Shown here in pieces: positions 14,690 through 22,545 of a DNA stretch of 26,089 nt (positions are counted from its first letter, which is position 1; each line of letters opens with the position of its first letter). The stretch spans positions 1-26,089 of the forward strand of contig JBBSEC010000066.1 in NCBI GenBank assembly GCA_038240075.1, read 5' to 3'. Source of the DNA: DATBAK01 sp038240075 (GTDB taxonomy: Bacteria; Actinomycetota; Acidimicrobiia; IMCC26256; PALSA-610). The position numbers were made by a program, and so were the translations under genes. The notes under the pieces are model-generated. The model was not told where the DNA came from. It did no database searches and was given only the letters and a program-made list of their open reading frames with translations.

Positions 14690-15460
14690 GTGACCGCCGA
14701 CGAGGTGCGCAGGGTGGGCCTCGACGGCCCGGCCAACTTCCGCGACCTCGGCGGGTACGCGGCGGGGAATCAGGTGCTCCGGCGAGGCCGCGTGTTTCGC
14801 AGCGACTCCCTCTCGGCCATGAGCGCTGCCGACGTGCGTCGCGTCGTCGACGAGCTCGGGCTCGTCACCGTCGTCGACCTGCGCGCCGGCCACGAGGTGG
14901 AGACGTACGGGCACGGGCCGCTCGGAGCTGCGGGCGTCGTCGTGCATCACATGCCGATCGCGGATGAGACGCGGCCCGACCGCGTCGAGCGGCCCCCCGA
15001 CGCTCCCGACCCGGCGAAGCTGACGCTCGACGAGATCTACCTCATCATGCTCGACCGCTACGCCGATCGCCTCGTGGGCGTGCTGCGAATGCTCGCCGAA
15101 GTCGCCGCCCATCCCGTTGTGTTCCACTGCGCGGCCGGCAAGGACCGCACGGGAATCGTCGCGGCGCTCCTGCTCTCGGTGCTCGGTGTCGACGACGATG
15201 TCATCGCGGCCGACTACGCGCTGACGTCCGAGCACATCGAGGAGTTGCTCGACCGGCACCGCGAACGGGCCGAGGCCGACGGGAACCCGGTTGAAGTGAG
15301 CGACGCGTTTCTCGTGGCCGAGGTCGCGGTGATGCGCAATCTGCTGGTGGGGATGCGAGCGCGATACGGATCGGCCGCGGGCTATCTCGAATCTCACGGC
15401 CTCGAACCGCACGCCGTCGTCGCGCTGCGGGCCGCGCTGCTGACAGACGCACCTGCGTAG
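14690..15460 (+). CDS. Protein-tyrosine/serine phosphatase
   Basis: A 256-aa cytoplasmic phosphatase of the Y_phosphatase3 (MptpB/Siw14-like) type. The N-terminal signature NFRDLGGYAA is at 15-24. The phosphate loop HCAAGKDRT has Cys147 and Arg153 (CX5R). VDLRAGHEVE is the general region of the family's conserved DLR. The Lys in the loop resembles MptpB-type enzymes that may also act on phosphoinositides. The GTG at 14690 has a CAACAT hexamer 6 bases upstream and no ribosome site. It is first of three same-strand genes (phosphatase, dienelactone hydrolase, epimerase), each with its own possible promoter. Confidence 0.9.
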   Translation: MTADEVRRVGLDGPANFRDLGGYAAGNQVLRRGRVFRSDSLSAMSAADVRRVVDELGLVTVVDLRAGHEVETYGHGPLGAAGVVVHHMPIADETRPDRVERPPDAPDPAKLTLDEIYLIMLDRYADRLVGVLRMLAEVAAHPVVFHCAAGKDRTGIVAALLLSVLGVDDDVIAADYALTSEHIEELLDRHRERAEADGNPVEVSDAFLVAEVAVMRNLLVGMRARYGSAAGYLESHGLEPHAVVALRAALLTDAPA

Positions 15461-15485
15461 TCGCGACCGGCTAGAAACACATCCC

Positions 15486-16193
15486 ATGGCCAAGGAGATC
15501 GTGTTGAGCACTGCAGACGGCGACATGCCGACGTACGTCGCGGCACCCGACGGTGACGCGAAGGGCGGGGTCGTGGTGGTGCAGGAAGCCTTCGGCGTCA
15601 CGACGCACATTCAGAGCATCTGCACGCGTCTGGCCGACGCGGGATACGTCGCGGTCGCGCCGGCGCTGTTCCATCGCGAGGGATCGCCGGTACTCGCCTA
15701 CGACGACTTCGACGCCGTCATGCCCGTGATGGCGACGCTCACGGCCGGCGGCATCGAGAACGACCTCGATGCCGCGTTCGCCGAGCTCGAGCAGCGTGGG
15801 TTCGAGGGAACGCGCGTCGGGATCGTCGGCTTCTGCATGGGGGGAACCGTTGCGCTGTTCGCGGGCACGCAGTGGCGCCTCGGAGCGGCCGTCACGTTCT
15901 ACGGCGGTGGAGTCGCGCAGGGCCGGTTCGGGTTCCCGTCGTTGCTCGACGTCGCGCCCGATGTCCAGACGCCGTGGCTCGGTCTCTACGGCGATCTCGA
16001 TCAGGGCATCCCGGTCGACGACGTCGAATCGCTCCGGCGGGTCACCAGGACCGCGAAGGTCGCGACCGACATCGTGCGCTATCCCGATGCCGGCCACGGC
16101 TTCAACTGCAACGACCGCGACGCGTACCACGAGCCGTCGGCCACCGACGCGTGGAGCCGCACGCTCGCCTGGTTCGCGCAGTACGTGAAGTAG
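15486..16193 (+). CDS. Dienelactone hydrolase family protein
   Basis: A 235-aa alpha/beta hydrolase. The family's Cys nucleophile is Cys117 in VGFCMGGTVAL. The acid is Asp170 or Asp172 in YGDLDQGIP and the base is His204 in DAGHGFNC. The N-terminus EAFGVTTHIQSICTRLADAGYVAVAP matches the conserved dienelactone hydrolase start. Enzymes of this group open lactone rings in catechol degradation, but most paralogues act on unknown esters. A TAGAAA hexamer lies 8 bases before the ATG; the gene is only 25 bases after the phosphatase stop. Confidence 0.93.
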   Translation: MAKEIVLSTADGDMPTYVAAPDGDAKGGVVVVQEAFGVTTHIQSICTRLADAGYVAVAPALFHREGSPVLAYDDFDAVMPVMATLTAGGIENDLDAAFAELEQRGFEGTRVGIVGFCMGGTVALFAGTQWRLGAAVTFYGGGVAQGRFGFPSLLDVAPDVQTPWLGLYGDLDQGIPVDDVESLRRVTRTAKVATDIVRYPDAGHGFNCNDRDAYHEPSATDAWSRTLAWFAQYVK

Positions 16194-16221
16194 CCGCGCC
16201 CGACCGACTAAGCATGTGGCC

Positions 16222-17145
16222 ATGGTGAACGGGGACAGGCTGACGGGCGAGCGAGTTCTGGTCACGGGCGCGACCGGTCAGGTCGCGCTGCCCATCACGC
16301 TCGCGCTGGCGCGCGACAACCAGGTCACCGGGCTCGCGCGTTTTCGCGACCCGCAGGCGCGCGAGCGGCTCGAGCAGGCCGGTGTGCGCTGCATCGAGGT
16401 CGACATCGCGCGCGACGACCTCGCGGCCGTGCCCGACGAGTTCGACGTCGTGCTGAACCTCGCGGTCGTGAAGTCGGGGCGCTTCGATCTCGACATCACC
16501 GCGAACGCGGAGGCCGCAGGCCTGCTCATGGCGCGCTGCCGGAGTGCACGCGCGTTCCTTCACTGTTCGTCGACCGGTGTGTACGAGCCGGCGGGCCATC
16601 GACGGTTGCTCGAGACCGACGCGCTCGGCGACAACCACCGGGCGATCATGCCGACGTACAGCATCGCCAAGATCGCGGCCGAGGCCGTGGTGCGCACGGG
16701 TGCGCGTCAGTGGAATCTCCCGACGACGGTCGCGCGGCTCAACGTCCCCTACGGCGACAATGGTGGCTGGCCCGCGTTCCATCTCGAGCAGATCCTCGCG
16801 GGCTCCCCGGTCGCGCTGTATCCGGAGCGCCCGAACCAGTTCAACCCGATCCACGAGGACGACATCATCGCGATGATCCCGGGGTTGCTCGCGATCGCCT
16901 CGGTGCCGGCGACGATCGTCAACTGGGCCGGCAACGAGTCGGCGTCGATCGAGGAATGGTGTGAGTACATGGCGAGCCTGGTCGGTCGCGACGCGAGCTT
17001 CGTCGTCACCGATCGCACCATCGGAAGTGTGACGACCGACAACACACGCCTCAACGAACTGGTCGGCACAACCCAGGTCGGCTGGCGCGACGGCATGGCT
17101 CGCATGGTCGCGGCGCTGCACCCCGAGCTGGTTCACTCGCCGTAG
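16222..17145 (+). CDS. NAD-dependent epimerase/dehydratase (extended SDR)
   Basis: A 307-aa extended short-chain dehydrogenase-like protein. The NAD(P)-binding glycine motif is VTGATGQVALPI near the N-terminus. The catalytic Ser is in CSSTGVY and the YxxxK pair is YSIAK. These proteins modify nucleotide sugars or other carbonyl compounds; the substrate is unknown. The start could be the GTG at 16216 or the ATG at 16222; I prefer 16222 because TAAGCA lies 7 bases upstream. The gene's last 13 bases overlap the end of the convergent crotonase gene. Confidence 0.88.
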   Translation: MVNGDRLTGERVLVTGATGQVALPITLALARDNQVTGLARFRDPQARERLEQAGVRCIEVDIARDDLAAVPDEFDVVLNLAVVKSGRFDLDITANAEAAGLLMARCRSARAFLHCSSTGVYEPAGHRRLLETDALGDNHRAIMPTYSIAKIAAEAVVRTGARQWNLPTTVARLNVPYGDNGGWPAFHLEQILAGSPVALYPERPNQFNPIHEDDIIAMIPGLLAIASVPATIVNWAGNESASIEEWCEYMASLVGRDASFVVTDRTIGSVTTDNTRLNELVGTTQVGWRDGMARMVAALHPELVHSP

Positions 17146-17948
17146 ACGGGCTTGCGCTTCTCCCGGAACGCGGCGATCGCCTCATCGAGGTTCCCGGTGT
17201 AGCCCGCGAGCAATTGATTGCGGTTCTCGAAGTCGATCGCGGCCTGCAGGCTGCTGATCTCGAGGTTCGCCCACAACGACTGCTTCGTCATCTGGATCCC
17301 GAACGGGCTGAGCGCGCACATCGCGTCGGCGGTTGCGAGCGCGGTGTCGAGCACCGTGCCGTCGGCGACGACGCGCGACACGATGCCGATGCGGAGCGCT
17401 TCATCCGACTCGACGCGGCGCCCGGTCAGCAGGATCTCCGACGCGTTCGTGATGCCGACCGCGCGCGGCAGCAGGTAGGTGACGCCGAGCTCGCTCCCCG
17501 TCAGCCCGTTCGTGATCCCGGCGTTGGCGAAGTAGGCCGACTCGCTCGCGTAGCGAATGTCGGTGCCGAGCGCGAGGCACATGCCGCCGCCGATCGCGGC
17601 GCCGTTGATCGCGGCGATCACGGGTTGGGGGAGCGCGCGCAACGCGGGAACCACGCCGCCCATGTACGACATCGACCGCATCGCGAGCCGTGAGAAGCCG
17701 AGCCCCTCGATGTTGGGCGGGAGGCCGCGGTCGTGCAGGTCGAGGCCGGAGCAGAACGCCCGACCAGCACCCGTGAGCACGACGACCCACGTCTCGTTGT
17801 CGACCGCGACCTCGTCGAGGGCCGCGTACAACGACTCGACGAGCGGGAACGACATCGAGTTCAGGCGTTCGGGTTTGTTGAGCGTCACCACGCTGACGTG
17901 CGGACGCGACCGCTCGACGGTGACGAGCTGCCGGTCGGTCGCGCTCAC
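17133..17948 (-). CDS. Enoyl-CoA hydratase/isomerase (crotonase) family protein
   Basis: A 271-aa crotonase-fold protein. The oxyanion-hole segments are AFCSGLDL and AINGAAIGGGMCLALGTDIRYA. Both catalytic Glu residues of the classic hydratase appear replaced: GGGCE reads GGGMC, and the PEI position reads AGI. An acidic residue instead occurs in GSELGVTYLLPRAVG, a pattern seen in a large actinobacterial crotonase subgroup. So it acts on an acyl-CoA, but perhaps not as a simple hydratase. The GTG at 17948 has GGAGG 7 bases upstream and overlaps the TGA of the wHTH/DUF2087 gene (GTGA at 17945-17948). Confidence 0.9.
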   Translation of the reverse strand: MSATDRQLVTVERSRPHVSVVTLNKPERLNSMSFPLVESLYAALDEVAVDNETWVVVLTGAGRAFCSGLDLHDRGLPPNIEGLGFSRLAMRSMSYMGGVVPALRALPQPVIAAINGAAIGGGMCLALGTDIRYASESAYFANAGITNGLTGSELGVTYLLPRAVGITNASEILLTGRRVESDEALRIGIVSRVVADGTVLDTALATADAMCALSPFGIQMTKQSLWANLEISSLQAAIDFENRNQLLAGYTGNLDEAIAAFREKRKPVYGE

Positions 17949-18568
17949 GACGGTTCCTCCGGCGCTTCGGTCGTGTCGGGTTCGACGCGGCCGCCCGAGC
18001 GCCAGTACTCGCCGTGGTCGCGCGAGAGAAAGCCGTCGTCGACCAGATAGCGACGGAGCGCGGCGTTGTCGGGATGGACCTGCATCAACGACAGGTTGAC
18101 TTCCGCCTCGGAGTACCGCCGTCCCGGCTCGAATCGTTGCGCCAGCCACTCGAGCACGACGCGCCGCTTGCCCCACGAGCTGGGGATCGACGTCAGCCGA
18201 CCGTCACGAACGAACGCGCGCAGCACGCGCGCCTCGTCGGGCGGCGCGTTTCCGTGCTCGTCGAGCTCCGGCCGCGGTCGGGCCGCCGCGACCGCGCGCG
18301 CGGCGAAGGCAAACGCGGCCTCGAGGAGCAGGTACTCCTCGCGCTCTTCGAGGACGAGGCCGGCGCTCACCAACCGGTTGAGGGCCTTGACCACCTGGCG
18401 GAGGTCGAGCCCGGCCGCGGCCGCGATCTCGGCGCGGCTGCTCGCGCCGAGCACGAGCGCGGCCACGACCTTGCGGCGGTCGTCGTCGGCGAGCAGGCCG
18501 ACGAGCTCTCCCGCGTCGAGGGGCGGACCGCCATCGAACGTCGGGCCGGGATCGGGTGGGCGGGGCAC
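17945..18568 (-). CDS. Winged-helix protein with C-terminal DUF2087
   Basis: A 207-aa regulator-like protein. Residues ~20-80 form an HTH (SSRAEIAAAAGLDLRQVVKALNRLVSAGLV). Residues ~110-190 match DUF2087: FVRDGRLTSIPSSWGKRRVVLEWLA, then FEPGRRYSEAEVNLSL and LRRYLVDDGFLSRD. This architecture is common in actinobacteria and DNA binding is likely. The start is GTG at 18568, and no ribosome site is clear. It overlaps the crotonase gene downstream and diverges from the LmbE gene by 50 bases, so it might control both. Confidence 0.85.
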   Translation of the reverse strand: MPRPPDPGPTFDGGPPLDAGELVGLLADDDRRKVVAALVLGASSRAEIAAAAGLDLRQVVKALNRLVSAGLVLEEREEYLLLEAAFAFAARAVAAARPRPELDEHGNAPPDEARVLRAFVRDGRLTSIPSSWGKRRVVLEWLAQRFEPGRRYSEAEVNLSLMQVHPDNAALRRYLVDDGFLSRDHGEYWRSGGRVEPDTTEAPEEPS

Positions 18569-18618
18569 GGCGGCGATCTTCGCGCGGCGACGGGTTTGGT
18601 CGGGTTTAGGGTTCCGAG

Positions 18619-19371
18619 ATGCCCGATGACGGATCGCTAGACAACCCAGTGCTCGACCAGGCCGACGACGTGAAGACGATCCTCGTCGTGACCGCCCATC
18701 CCGACGACGTCGACTTCGGCGCCGCGGGATCGGTTGCCACCTGGACCGACAAGGGAATCGACGTGCAGTACTGCATCGTCACCGACGGCGACGCCGGCGG
18801 CTTCGACCCGGCTGTGCCCCGCTCGGAGATCCCGCGTATCCGGCGGGAAGAGCAGACGAAAGCGGCCAAGACCGTCGGTGTGAGCGAGCTCCACTTCCTC
18901 GGCTATCCCGACGGAAAGCTGGTGGTCAGCATCGAGCTGCGTCGCGACATCTCCCGCGTCATCCGACAGGTGCGCCCCGACCGGATGCTCTGCCCGTCGC
19001 CGGAACGCAATCTGACGCGACTCTTTGCGAGCCATCCCGACCATCTCGCGGCCGGTGAGGCCTCCATCTGCGCGGTGTATCCCGACGCGCGCAATCCTTG
19101 GGCGCATCCCGAGCTGCTCCAGGACGAGGGGCTCGAGCCGCACACCGTGCCCGAGCTCTGGATCATGGCCGCGAACACCGCGAACCGGTACGTCGACACG
19201 ACCGCCCAGATCGACCGCAAGATCGCGGCCCTGCTGTGCCACGAGAGCCAGATGCCCGACCCCAGCCGCATCCCGACGCTGATCACCGAGTGGGGCGCGA
19301 CGGTTGCCGCGACGGCCGGCCTCCCCGCGGGCAGCTACGCCGAGGGCTTCCAGCGCGTCGTCACCGGATAG
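18619..19371 (+). CDS. PIG-L / LmbE-family deacetylase
   Basis: A 250-aa protein of the GlcNAc-PI de-N-acetylase family. The zinc motif AHPDD is at 26-30 (His27, Asp30), and HPDHLAAGE provides the further His. In actinobacteria such enzymes deacetylate GlcNAc-inositol (mycothiol synthesis, MshB) or act on thiol conjugates (Mca) or other amides. This member could be MshB-like, but I cannot decide. The ATG has a TAGGGT hexamer 6 bases upstream, with no ribosome site (leaderless type). It is followed by the 48-bp hairpin repeat copy 2. Confidence 0.88.
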   Translation: MPDDGSLDNPVLDQADDVKTILVVTAHPDDVDFGAAGSVATWTDKGIDVQYCIVTDGDAGGFDPAVPRSEIPRIRREEQTKAAKTVGVSELHFLGYPDGKLVVSIELRRDISRVIRQVRPDRMLCPSPERNLTRLFASHPDHLAAGEASICAVYPDARNPWAHPELLQDEGLEPHTVPELWIMAANTANRYVDTTAQIDRKIAALLCHESQMPDPSRIPTLITEWGATVAATAGLPAGSYAEGFQRVVTG

Positions 19372-19682
19372 CCGTCCCCGCATAGCGGTTCTTCACTCGT
19401 CGGCGCCGCTCGTCGCGAGACGTCGACCCGCTTGTGCCGCGCTCACCCGCGCCCGAAGACGGCCTTGGTACTGCACCGATGTCGTATGCGTAGAAAGTGC
19501 AGTACCAGTCGGGACGTGTGGTGACGGGCAGGAGCTGTGGCGAACCGTGCGAACTGCGCGTTTCGTGATTTGGCGCCCGCTTCACGAGGCTCTCACGAAA
19601 CTTTTATGCAACGGCGCGACGCTCTCGAGCGTCTGTACCAGTGACGGTCACGATTCTCGTCCCCCCACCCACGCGGAGCTCC
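19372..19682. other. 311-bp intergenic stretch with hairpin repeat copy 2 and an inverted repeat
   Basis: This gap holds the repeat at 19463-19510, a local AT-rich patch (ACTTTTATGCA at about 19600-19610) and a 7-bp perfect inverted repeat GACGCTC-TC-GAGCGTC (19618-19633). The last is 50 bases before the sigma-factor ATG and could be an operator. A possible -10 is TACCAG near 19635. No coding gene is supported. Confidence 0.5.
19463..19510. repeat. 48-bp palindromic repeat, copy 2 of 3
   Basis: The left side is CCTTGGTACTGCA, and TGCAGTACCA pairs with TGGTACTGCA over 10 bp (19466-19475 with 19498-19507). The centre TGTCGTATGCGT is intact. The outer right arm is degraded compared with copies 1 and 3. 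It lies downstream of the LmbE-family gene. Confidence 0.85.
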
Positions 19683-20204
19683 ATGCGCCGGGAAGCAGAG
19701 ATGGACCCTGAGGCCGAGCTCGCGTTCACGGAGTGGGCGGCGGCGCGGCTCGGGTCGCTGGTGCGGTTCGGCTTCGCGCTCACTCAGAGCGAGGGCGGCG
19801 CGGAGGGTCTCGTCGAATCGGCGTTGGCCCGCACGTTCCTCGAGTGGCCGGCCATCGCCGGACGCGGGAACCCCGACCACTATGTGCGGCGGGTGATGGT
19901 CAACGAGCTCGACACGCGGCGTCGGCACCGGAAGCGTCCTGAGGTGTCGGTTCCCGATATCGACCTCACGACGACGTTCGAAGCCGACGAGGCCGAGGTC
20001 GCGGAGCGCGACCGCATCTGGCGCGAGATCGTGAACGTCGCGCCGCGCGCCCGCGCGGTGCTCGTGCTCCGGTTCTACGAGCGCCGCTCCGAGTACGAGG
20101 TCGCGCAACTCCTTGCCTGCTCCGTCGAGTCGGTACGGGCGAACACCGCCGCGGGCATCGCGACGCTCCGCGCCGGGCGGTTGCTCGACTCGGTGTCGCG
20201 ATGA
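19683..20204 (+). CDS. SigE-family (ECF-like) RNA polymerase sigma factor
   Basis: A 173-aa protein with sigma region 2 (about 8-75: LGSLVRFGFALTQSEGGAEGLVESALARTFLEW and NPDHYVRRVMVNELDTRRR) and region 4 (about 115-170: APRARAVLVLRFYERRSEYEVAQLLACSVESVRANTAAGIATLR). This directs RNA polymerase to a specific promoter set. The ATG at 19683 has GGAG 5 bases upstream. ATG 19701 (MDPEAELAF) is an alternative of similar quality, while the GTG at 19641 is less likely. The last codons run into a duplicated ATGA junction leading to a 72-aa membrane protein. Confidence 0.87.
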   Translation: MRREAEMDPEAELAFTEWAAARLGSLVRFGFALTQSEGGAEGLVESALARTFLEWPAIAGRGNPDHYVRRVMVNELDTRRRHRKRPEVSVPDIDLTTTFEADEAEVAERDRIWREIVNVAPRARAVLVLRFYERRSEYEVAQLLACSVESVRANTAAGIATLRAGRLLDSVSR

Positions 20205-20238
20205 GCCGGTCGTCGCGATGAGCCGGTCGTCGCGATGA
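20201..20238 (+). repeat. Duplicated 17-bp ATGA junction with two 6-codon mini-ORFs
   Basis: ATGAGCCGGTCGTCGCG occurs twice in tandem (20201-20217, 20218-20234) and is followed by ATGAGTACC. The TGA of the sigma gene (20202-20204) overlaps ATG 20201. This opens a 6-codon frame, MSRSSR, whose TGA overlaps ATG 20218. A second MSRSSR frame then ends overlapping ATG 20235, the start of the 72-aa gene. Thus each stop overlaps the next start. Confidence 0.9.
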
Positions 20239-20453
20239 GTACCGTCGAGGCGTTGGTGCACGACGCCATCTCGGCCAACGTCGATCTCATGTCCGGCTCG
20301 CCCCGGATCGTCGAACGGGTCGTGGCGTCGGCGGCGCAGGTCCGTCGGCGCCGGCGCCGGGTCCGCGCGCTCGGCGCCGGGCTGGCCGCCACGACCGCAC
20401 TCGCCATCGGGCTCGCCATCGCCCGTCTATTGGGCTGGCACGTACTTTCGTAG
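20235..20453 (+). CDS. Small basic single-pass membrane protein, 72 aa
   Basis: The protein starts MSTVEALVHDAISANVDL, has an Arg-rich patch (RRRRRR, about 37-42) and one transmembrane helix at about 46-68 (LGAGLAATTALAIGLAIARLL). It follows the sigma-factor gene directly and is coupled to it by overlapping stops and starts. This could be a short anti-sigma-like or membrane-tether partner, because genes in this position in actinobacteria often encode transmembrane anti-sigma proteins. However, it has no zinc-binding anti-sigma motif and is far shorter. I recognise no family. Confidence 0.7.
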   Translation: MSTVEALVHDAISANVDLMSGSPRIVERVVASAAQVRRRRRRVRALGAGLAATTALAIGLAIARLLGWHVLS

Positions 20454-20481
20454 AGGATCGCGGTGGCGGTACCGTCCGGCC

Positions 20482-22464
20482 ATGACCGACACGCCGACGA
20501 CCGAGATGACGGCGCCGCCGACCGCGACCGCCGACCATCCCCTCGCGATGCTCTCGGCCGCGGAGATGAAGCGTGCCGTCGAGATCATCGTCGGATGCGG
20601 CCGGCTGGGCTCGCCCGAACAGGCAACGTCGGCCCGCTTCGTGCACCTCGTGCTGCACGAGCCCGCGAAGGCGGTCGTGCTCGGGTGGAAGCCGGGTGAT
20701 CCGATCGACCGACAGGTGCGCGCGCTCGTTGTCCCCGGGGTCGATCTCGACATCGTCGAGACCGTCGTGTCGGTGACCACGGGCGAGGTCGTCGAGTGGG
20801 TGGTCGTCGAAGGCATGCGTCCGGCGTTGATGTTCGGCGAGTCGATGATGGCCATGGTCGGCGTGCGCGAGCACCCCGAGTGGCAGGCCGCGATGCGCCG
20901 GCGCGGCATCACCGACTTCGACCGCGTGCAGCTCGACCCGTGGCCCGCCGGGAACTTCGGCCTGCCGCTCGAAAGCGGTCGCCGCATCTGCCGGGTGCTG
21001 TCCTACCTGCGCGAGTCGCCGACCGACAATGGCTACGCGCGCCCGATCGAAGGCGTGCTGGTCTTCTTCGACATGAGCGCGGGCGCGGTCATCGAGGTCG
21101 CCGACTACGACCTCGTCCCACTCCCGCCGGAGCGTTCCAGCTACCTGCCCGAAGACGTCGGCGCGATGCGCACCGATCTGCGCCCGATCGAGATCTCCCA
21201 GCCCGAAGGCCCGAGCTTCACCGTCGTCGGCAATCTCGTCACGTGGCAACGGTGGTCGCTGCGTATCGGGTTCGATCCGTACGAGGGCCTCACGATCCAC
21301 ACCGTCGGCTACGAAGACGGCGGCGCGGTGCGGCCGATCCTCTACCGCGCGTCGGTGAGCGAGATGGTGGTGCCGTACGGGCATCCCGGCCCGATGCACA
21401 ACTGGAAGAACGCGTTCGACGCGGGCGAATGGGGCCTTGGCCGCATGACCCAGCCGTTGACGCTCGGTTGCGACTGCATCGGCGTGATCCACTACTTCGA
21501 CGCGCTGCTCACGAGCGAGCAGGGGCATCCGTACACGATCGCCAACGCGATCTGCATGCACGAAGAGGACTACGGGATTCTCTGGAAGCACAACGACCTG
21601 CACGGCGGCACGGCCGAGGTGCGCCGCTCGCGCCGGCTCGTCGTGAGCTCGATCGCGACGGTCGGCAACTACGAGTACGGCTTCTTCTGGTACTTCTATC
21701 TCGACGGTTCGATTCAGTTCGAAGTGAAGCTCACCGGCGTCATCTCACCGATGGCCGTGGCGACCGGGGAGAAGCCCGAGTTCGCGGAGCTCGTCGGTCC
21801 CGACGTTGCGGGGCCGAATCACCAGCATCTCTTCAACATGCGGCTCGACTTCGACATCGACGGTGTCGCCAACACCGTCTACGAGTGCGATGCCGAGCCC
21901 GCTCCACTCGGTCCCGACAACCCGTACGGCAACGCGTGGCGTTCGGTCGCGACGAGCCTCGGCTCCGAGCAGCAGGCGATTCGCGACATCGACCCCGCGC
22001 GCAGCCGGGTCTGGAAGATCGTGAATCCGCAGCGGCTGAACCGGCTCGGACAACCGGTCGGCTACAAGCTGATCCCGGGCGCGACGCCGACCCTCCTTGC
22101 GCACCCGGAATCGAGCATCGCGAAGCGGGCCGCGTTCGCGCGGCACAACCTCTGGGTCACGCCGTACACGCGCGACGAACGCCGTGCGGCCGGTGAGTAC
22201 CCCAACCAGCACGCGGGCGGCGATGGTCTGCCCCGGTGGACCGCGGCCGACCGGCCGATCGCCGACACCGATGTCGTGGTGTGGCACACCTTCGGCGTCA
22301 CCCATGTTGTGCGTCCCGAGGACTGGCCGGTGATGCCGGTGGAGTACGCGGGGTTCCTCATGGCGCCGGTCGGGTTCTTCGAGCGCAACCCCGCGCTCGA
22401 CGTACCAACCGGGAACGGTCACTGTCACAGCGAAGGAGCGACGGATGCACTCATGGAATCGTGA
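20482..22464 (+). CDS. Copper amine oxidase
   Basis: A 660-aa copper/TPQ amine oxidase, which turns primary amines and O2 into aldehydes, ammonia and H2O2. Key residues are all present with the spacing of the Arthrobacter enzyme (from memory): catalytic base Asp313 in FDAGEWGLG, TPQ precursor Tyr397 in VGNYEYGF, copper ligands His447 and His449 in NHQHLF, and His608 in GVTHVVRPEDWP. The N-terminal half has the two small amine-oxidase domains. No signal peptide is evident, so it is probably cytoplasmic. The ATG has a TACCGT hexamer 6 bases upstream (leaderless type). SnoaL-like and serine-hydrolase genes follow on the same strand. Confidence 0.95.
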   Translation: MTDTPTTEMTAPPTATADHPLAMLSAAEMKRAVEIIVGCGRLGSPEQATSARFVHLVLHEPAKAVVLGWKPGDPIDRQVRALVVPGVDLDIVETVVSVTTGEVVEWVVVEGMRPALMFGESMMAMVGVREHPEWQAAMRRRGITDFDRVQLDPWPAGNFGLPLESGRRICRVLSYLRESPTDNGYARPIEGVLVFFDMSAGAVIEVADYDLVPLPPERSSYLPEDVGAMRTDLRPIEISQPEGPSFTVVGNLVTWQRWSLRIGFDPYEGLTIHTVGYEDGGAVRPILYRASVSEMVVPYGHPGPMHNWKNAFDAGEWGLGRMTQPLTLGCDCIGVIHYFDALLTSEQGHPYTIANAICMHEEDYGILWKHNDLHGGTAEVRRSRRLVVSSIATVGNYEYGFFWYFYLDGSIQFEVKLTGVISPMAVATGEKPEFAELVGPDVAGPNHQHLFNMRLDFDIDGVANTVYECDAEPAPLGPDNPYGNAWRSVATSLGSEQQAIRDIDPARSRVWKIVNPQRLNRLGQPVGYKLIPGATPTLLAHPESSIAKRAAFARHNLWVTPYTRDERRAAGEYPNQHAGGDGLPRWTAADRPIADTDVVVWHTFGVTHVVRPEDWPVMPVEYAGFLMAPVGFFERNPALDVPTGNGHCHSEGATDALMES

Positions 22465-22536
22465 GAGCGGCGAGCGAAGCGAGCGTAGCGACCCGACTGG
22501 TTCACATCCCGCGTCTGGAGCGGCGAGCGAAGCGAG
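22465..22536 (+). repeat. Two copies of a 19-bp mirror-symmetric repeat
   Basis: GAGCGGCGAGCGAAGCGAG occurs at 22465-22483 and 22518-22536 in the gap between the amine-oxidase and SnoaL genes. Its core GAGCGAAGCGAG reads the same forwards and backwards on one strand (a mirror repeat, not a hairpin). GCGACC follows both copies at slightly different distance. Confidence 0.8.
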
Positions 22537-22545
22537 TGCGACCAT

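Noticed and set aside
20287..21603. A 438-codon minus-strand frame antisense to the amine oxidase gene
   Set aside because: The plus strand encodes an amine oxidase with all catalytic residues; the antisense frame has no recognisable domain.
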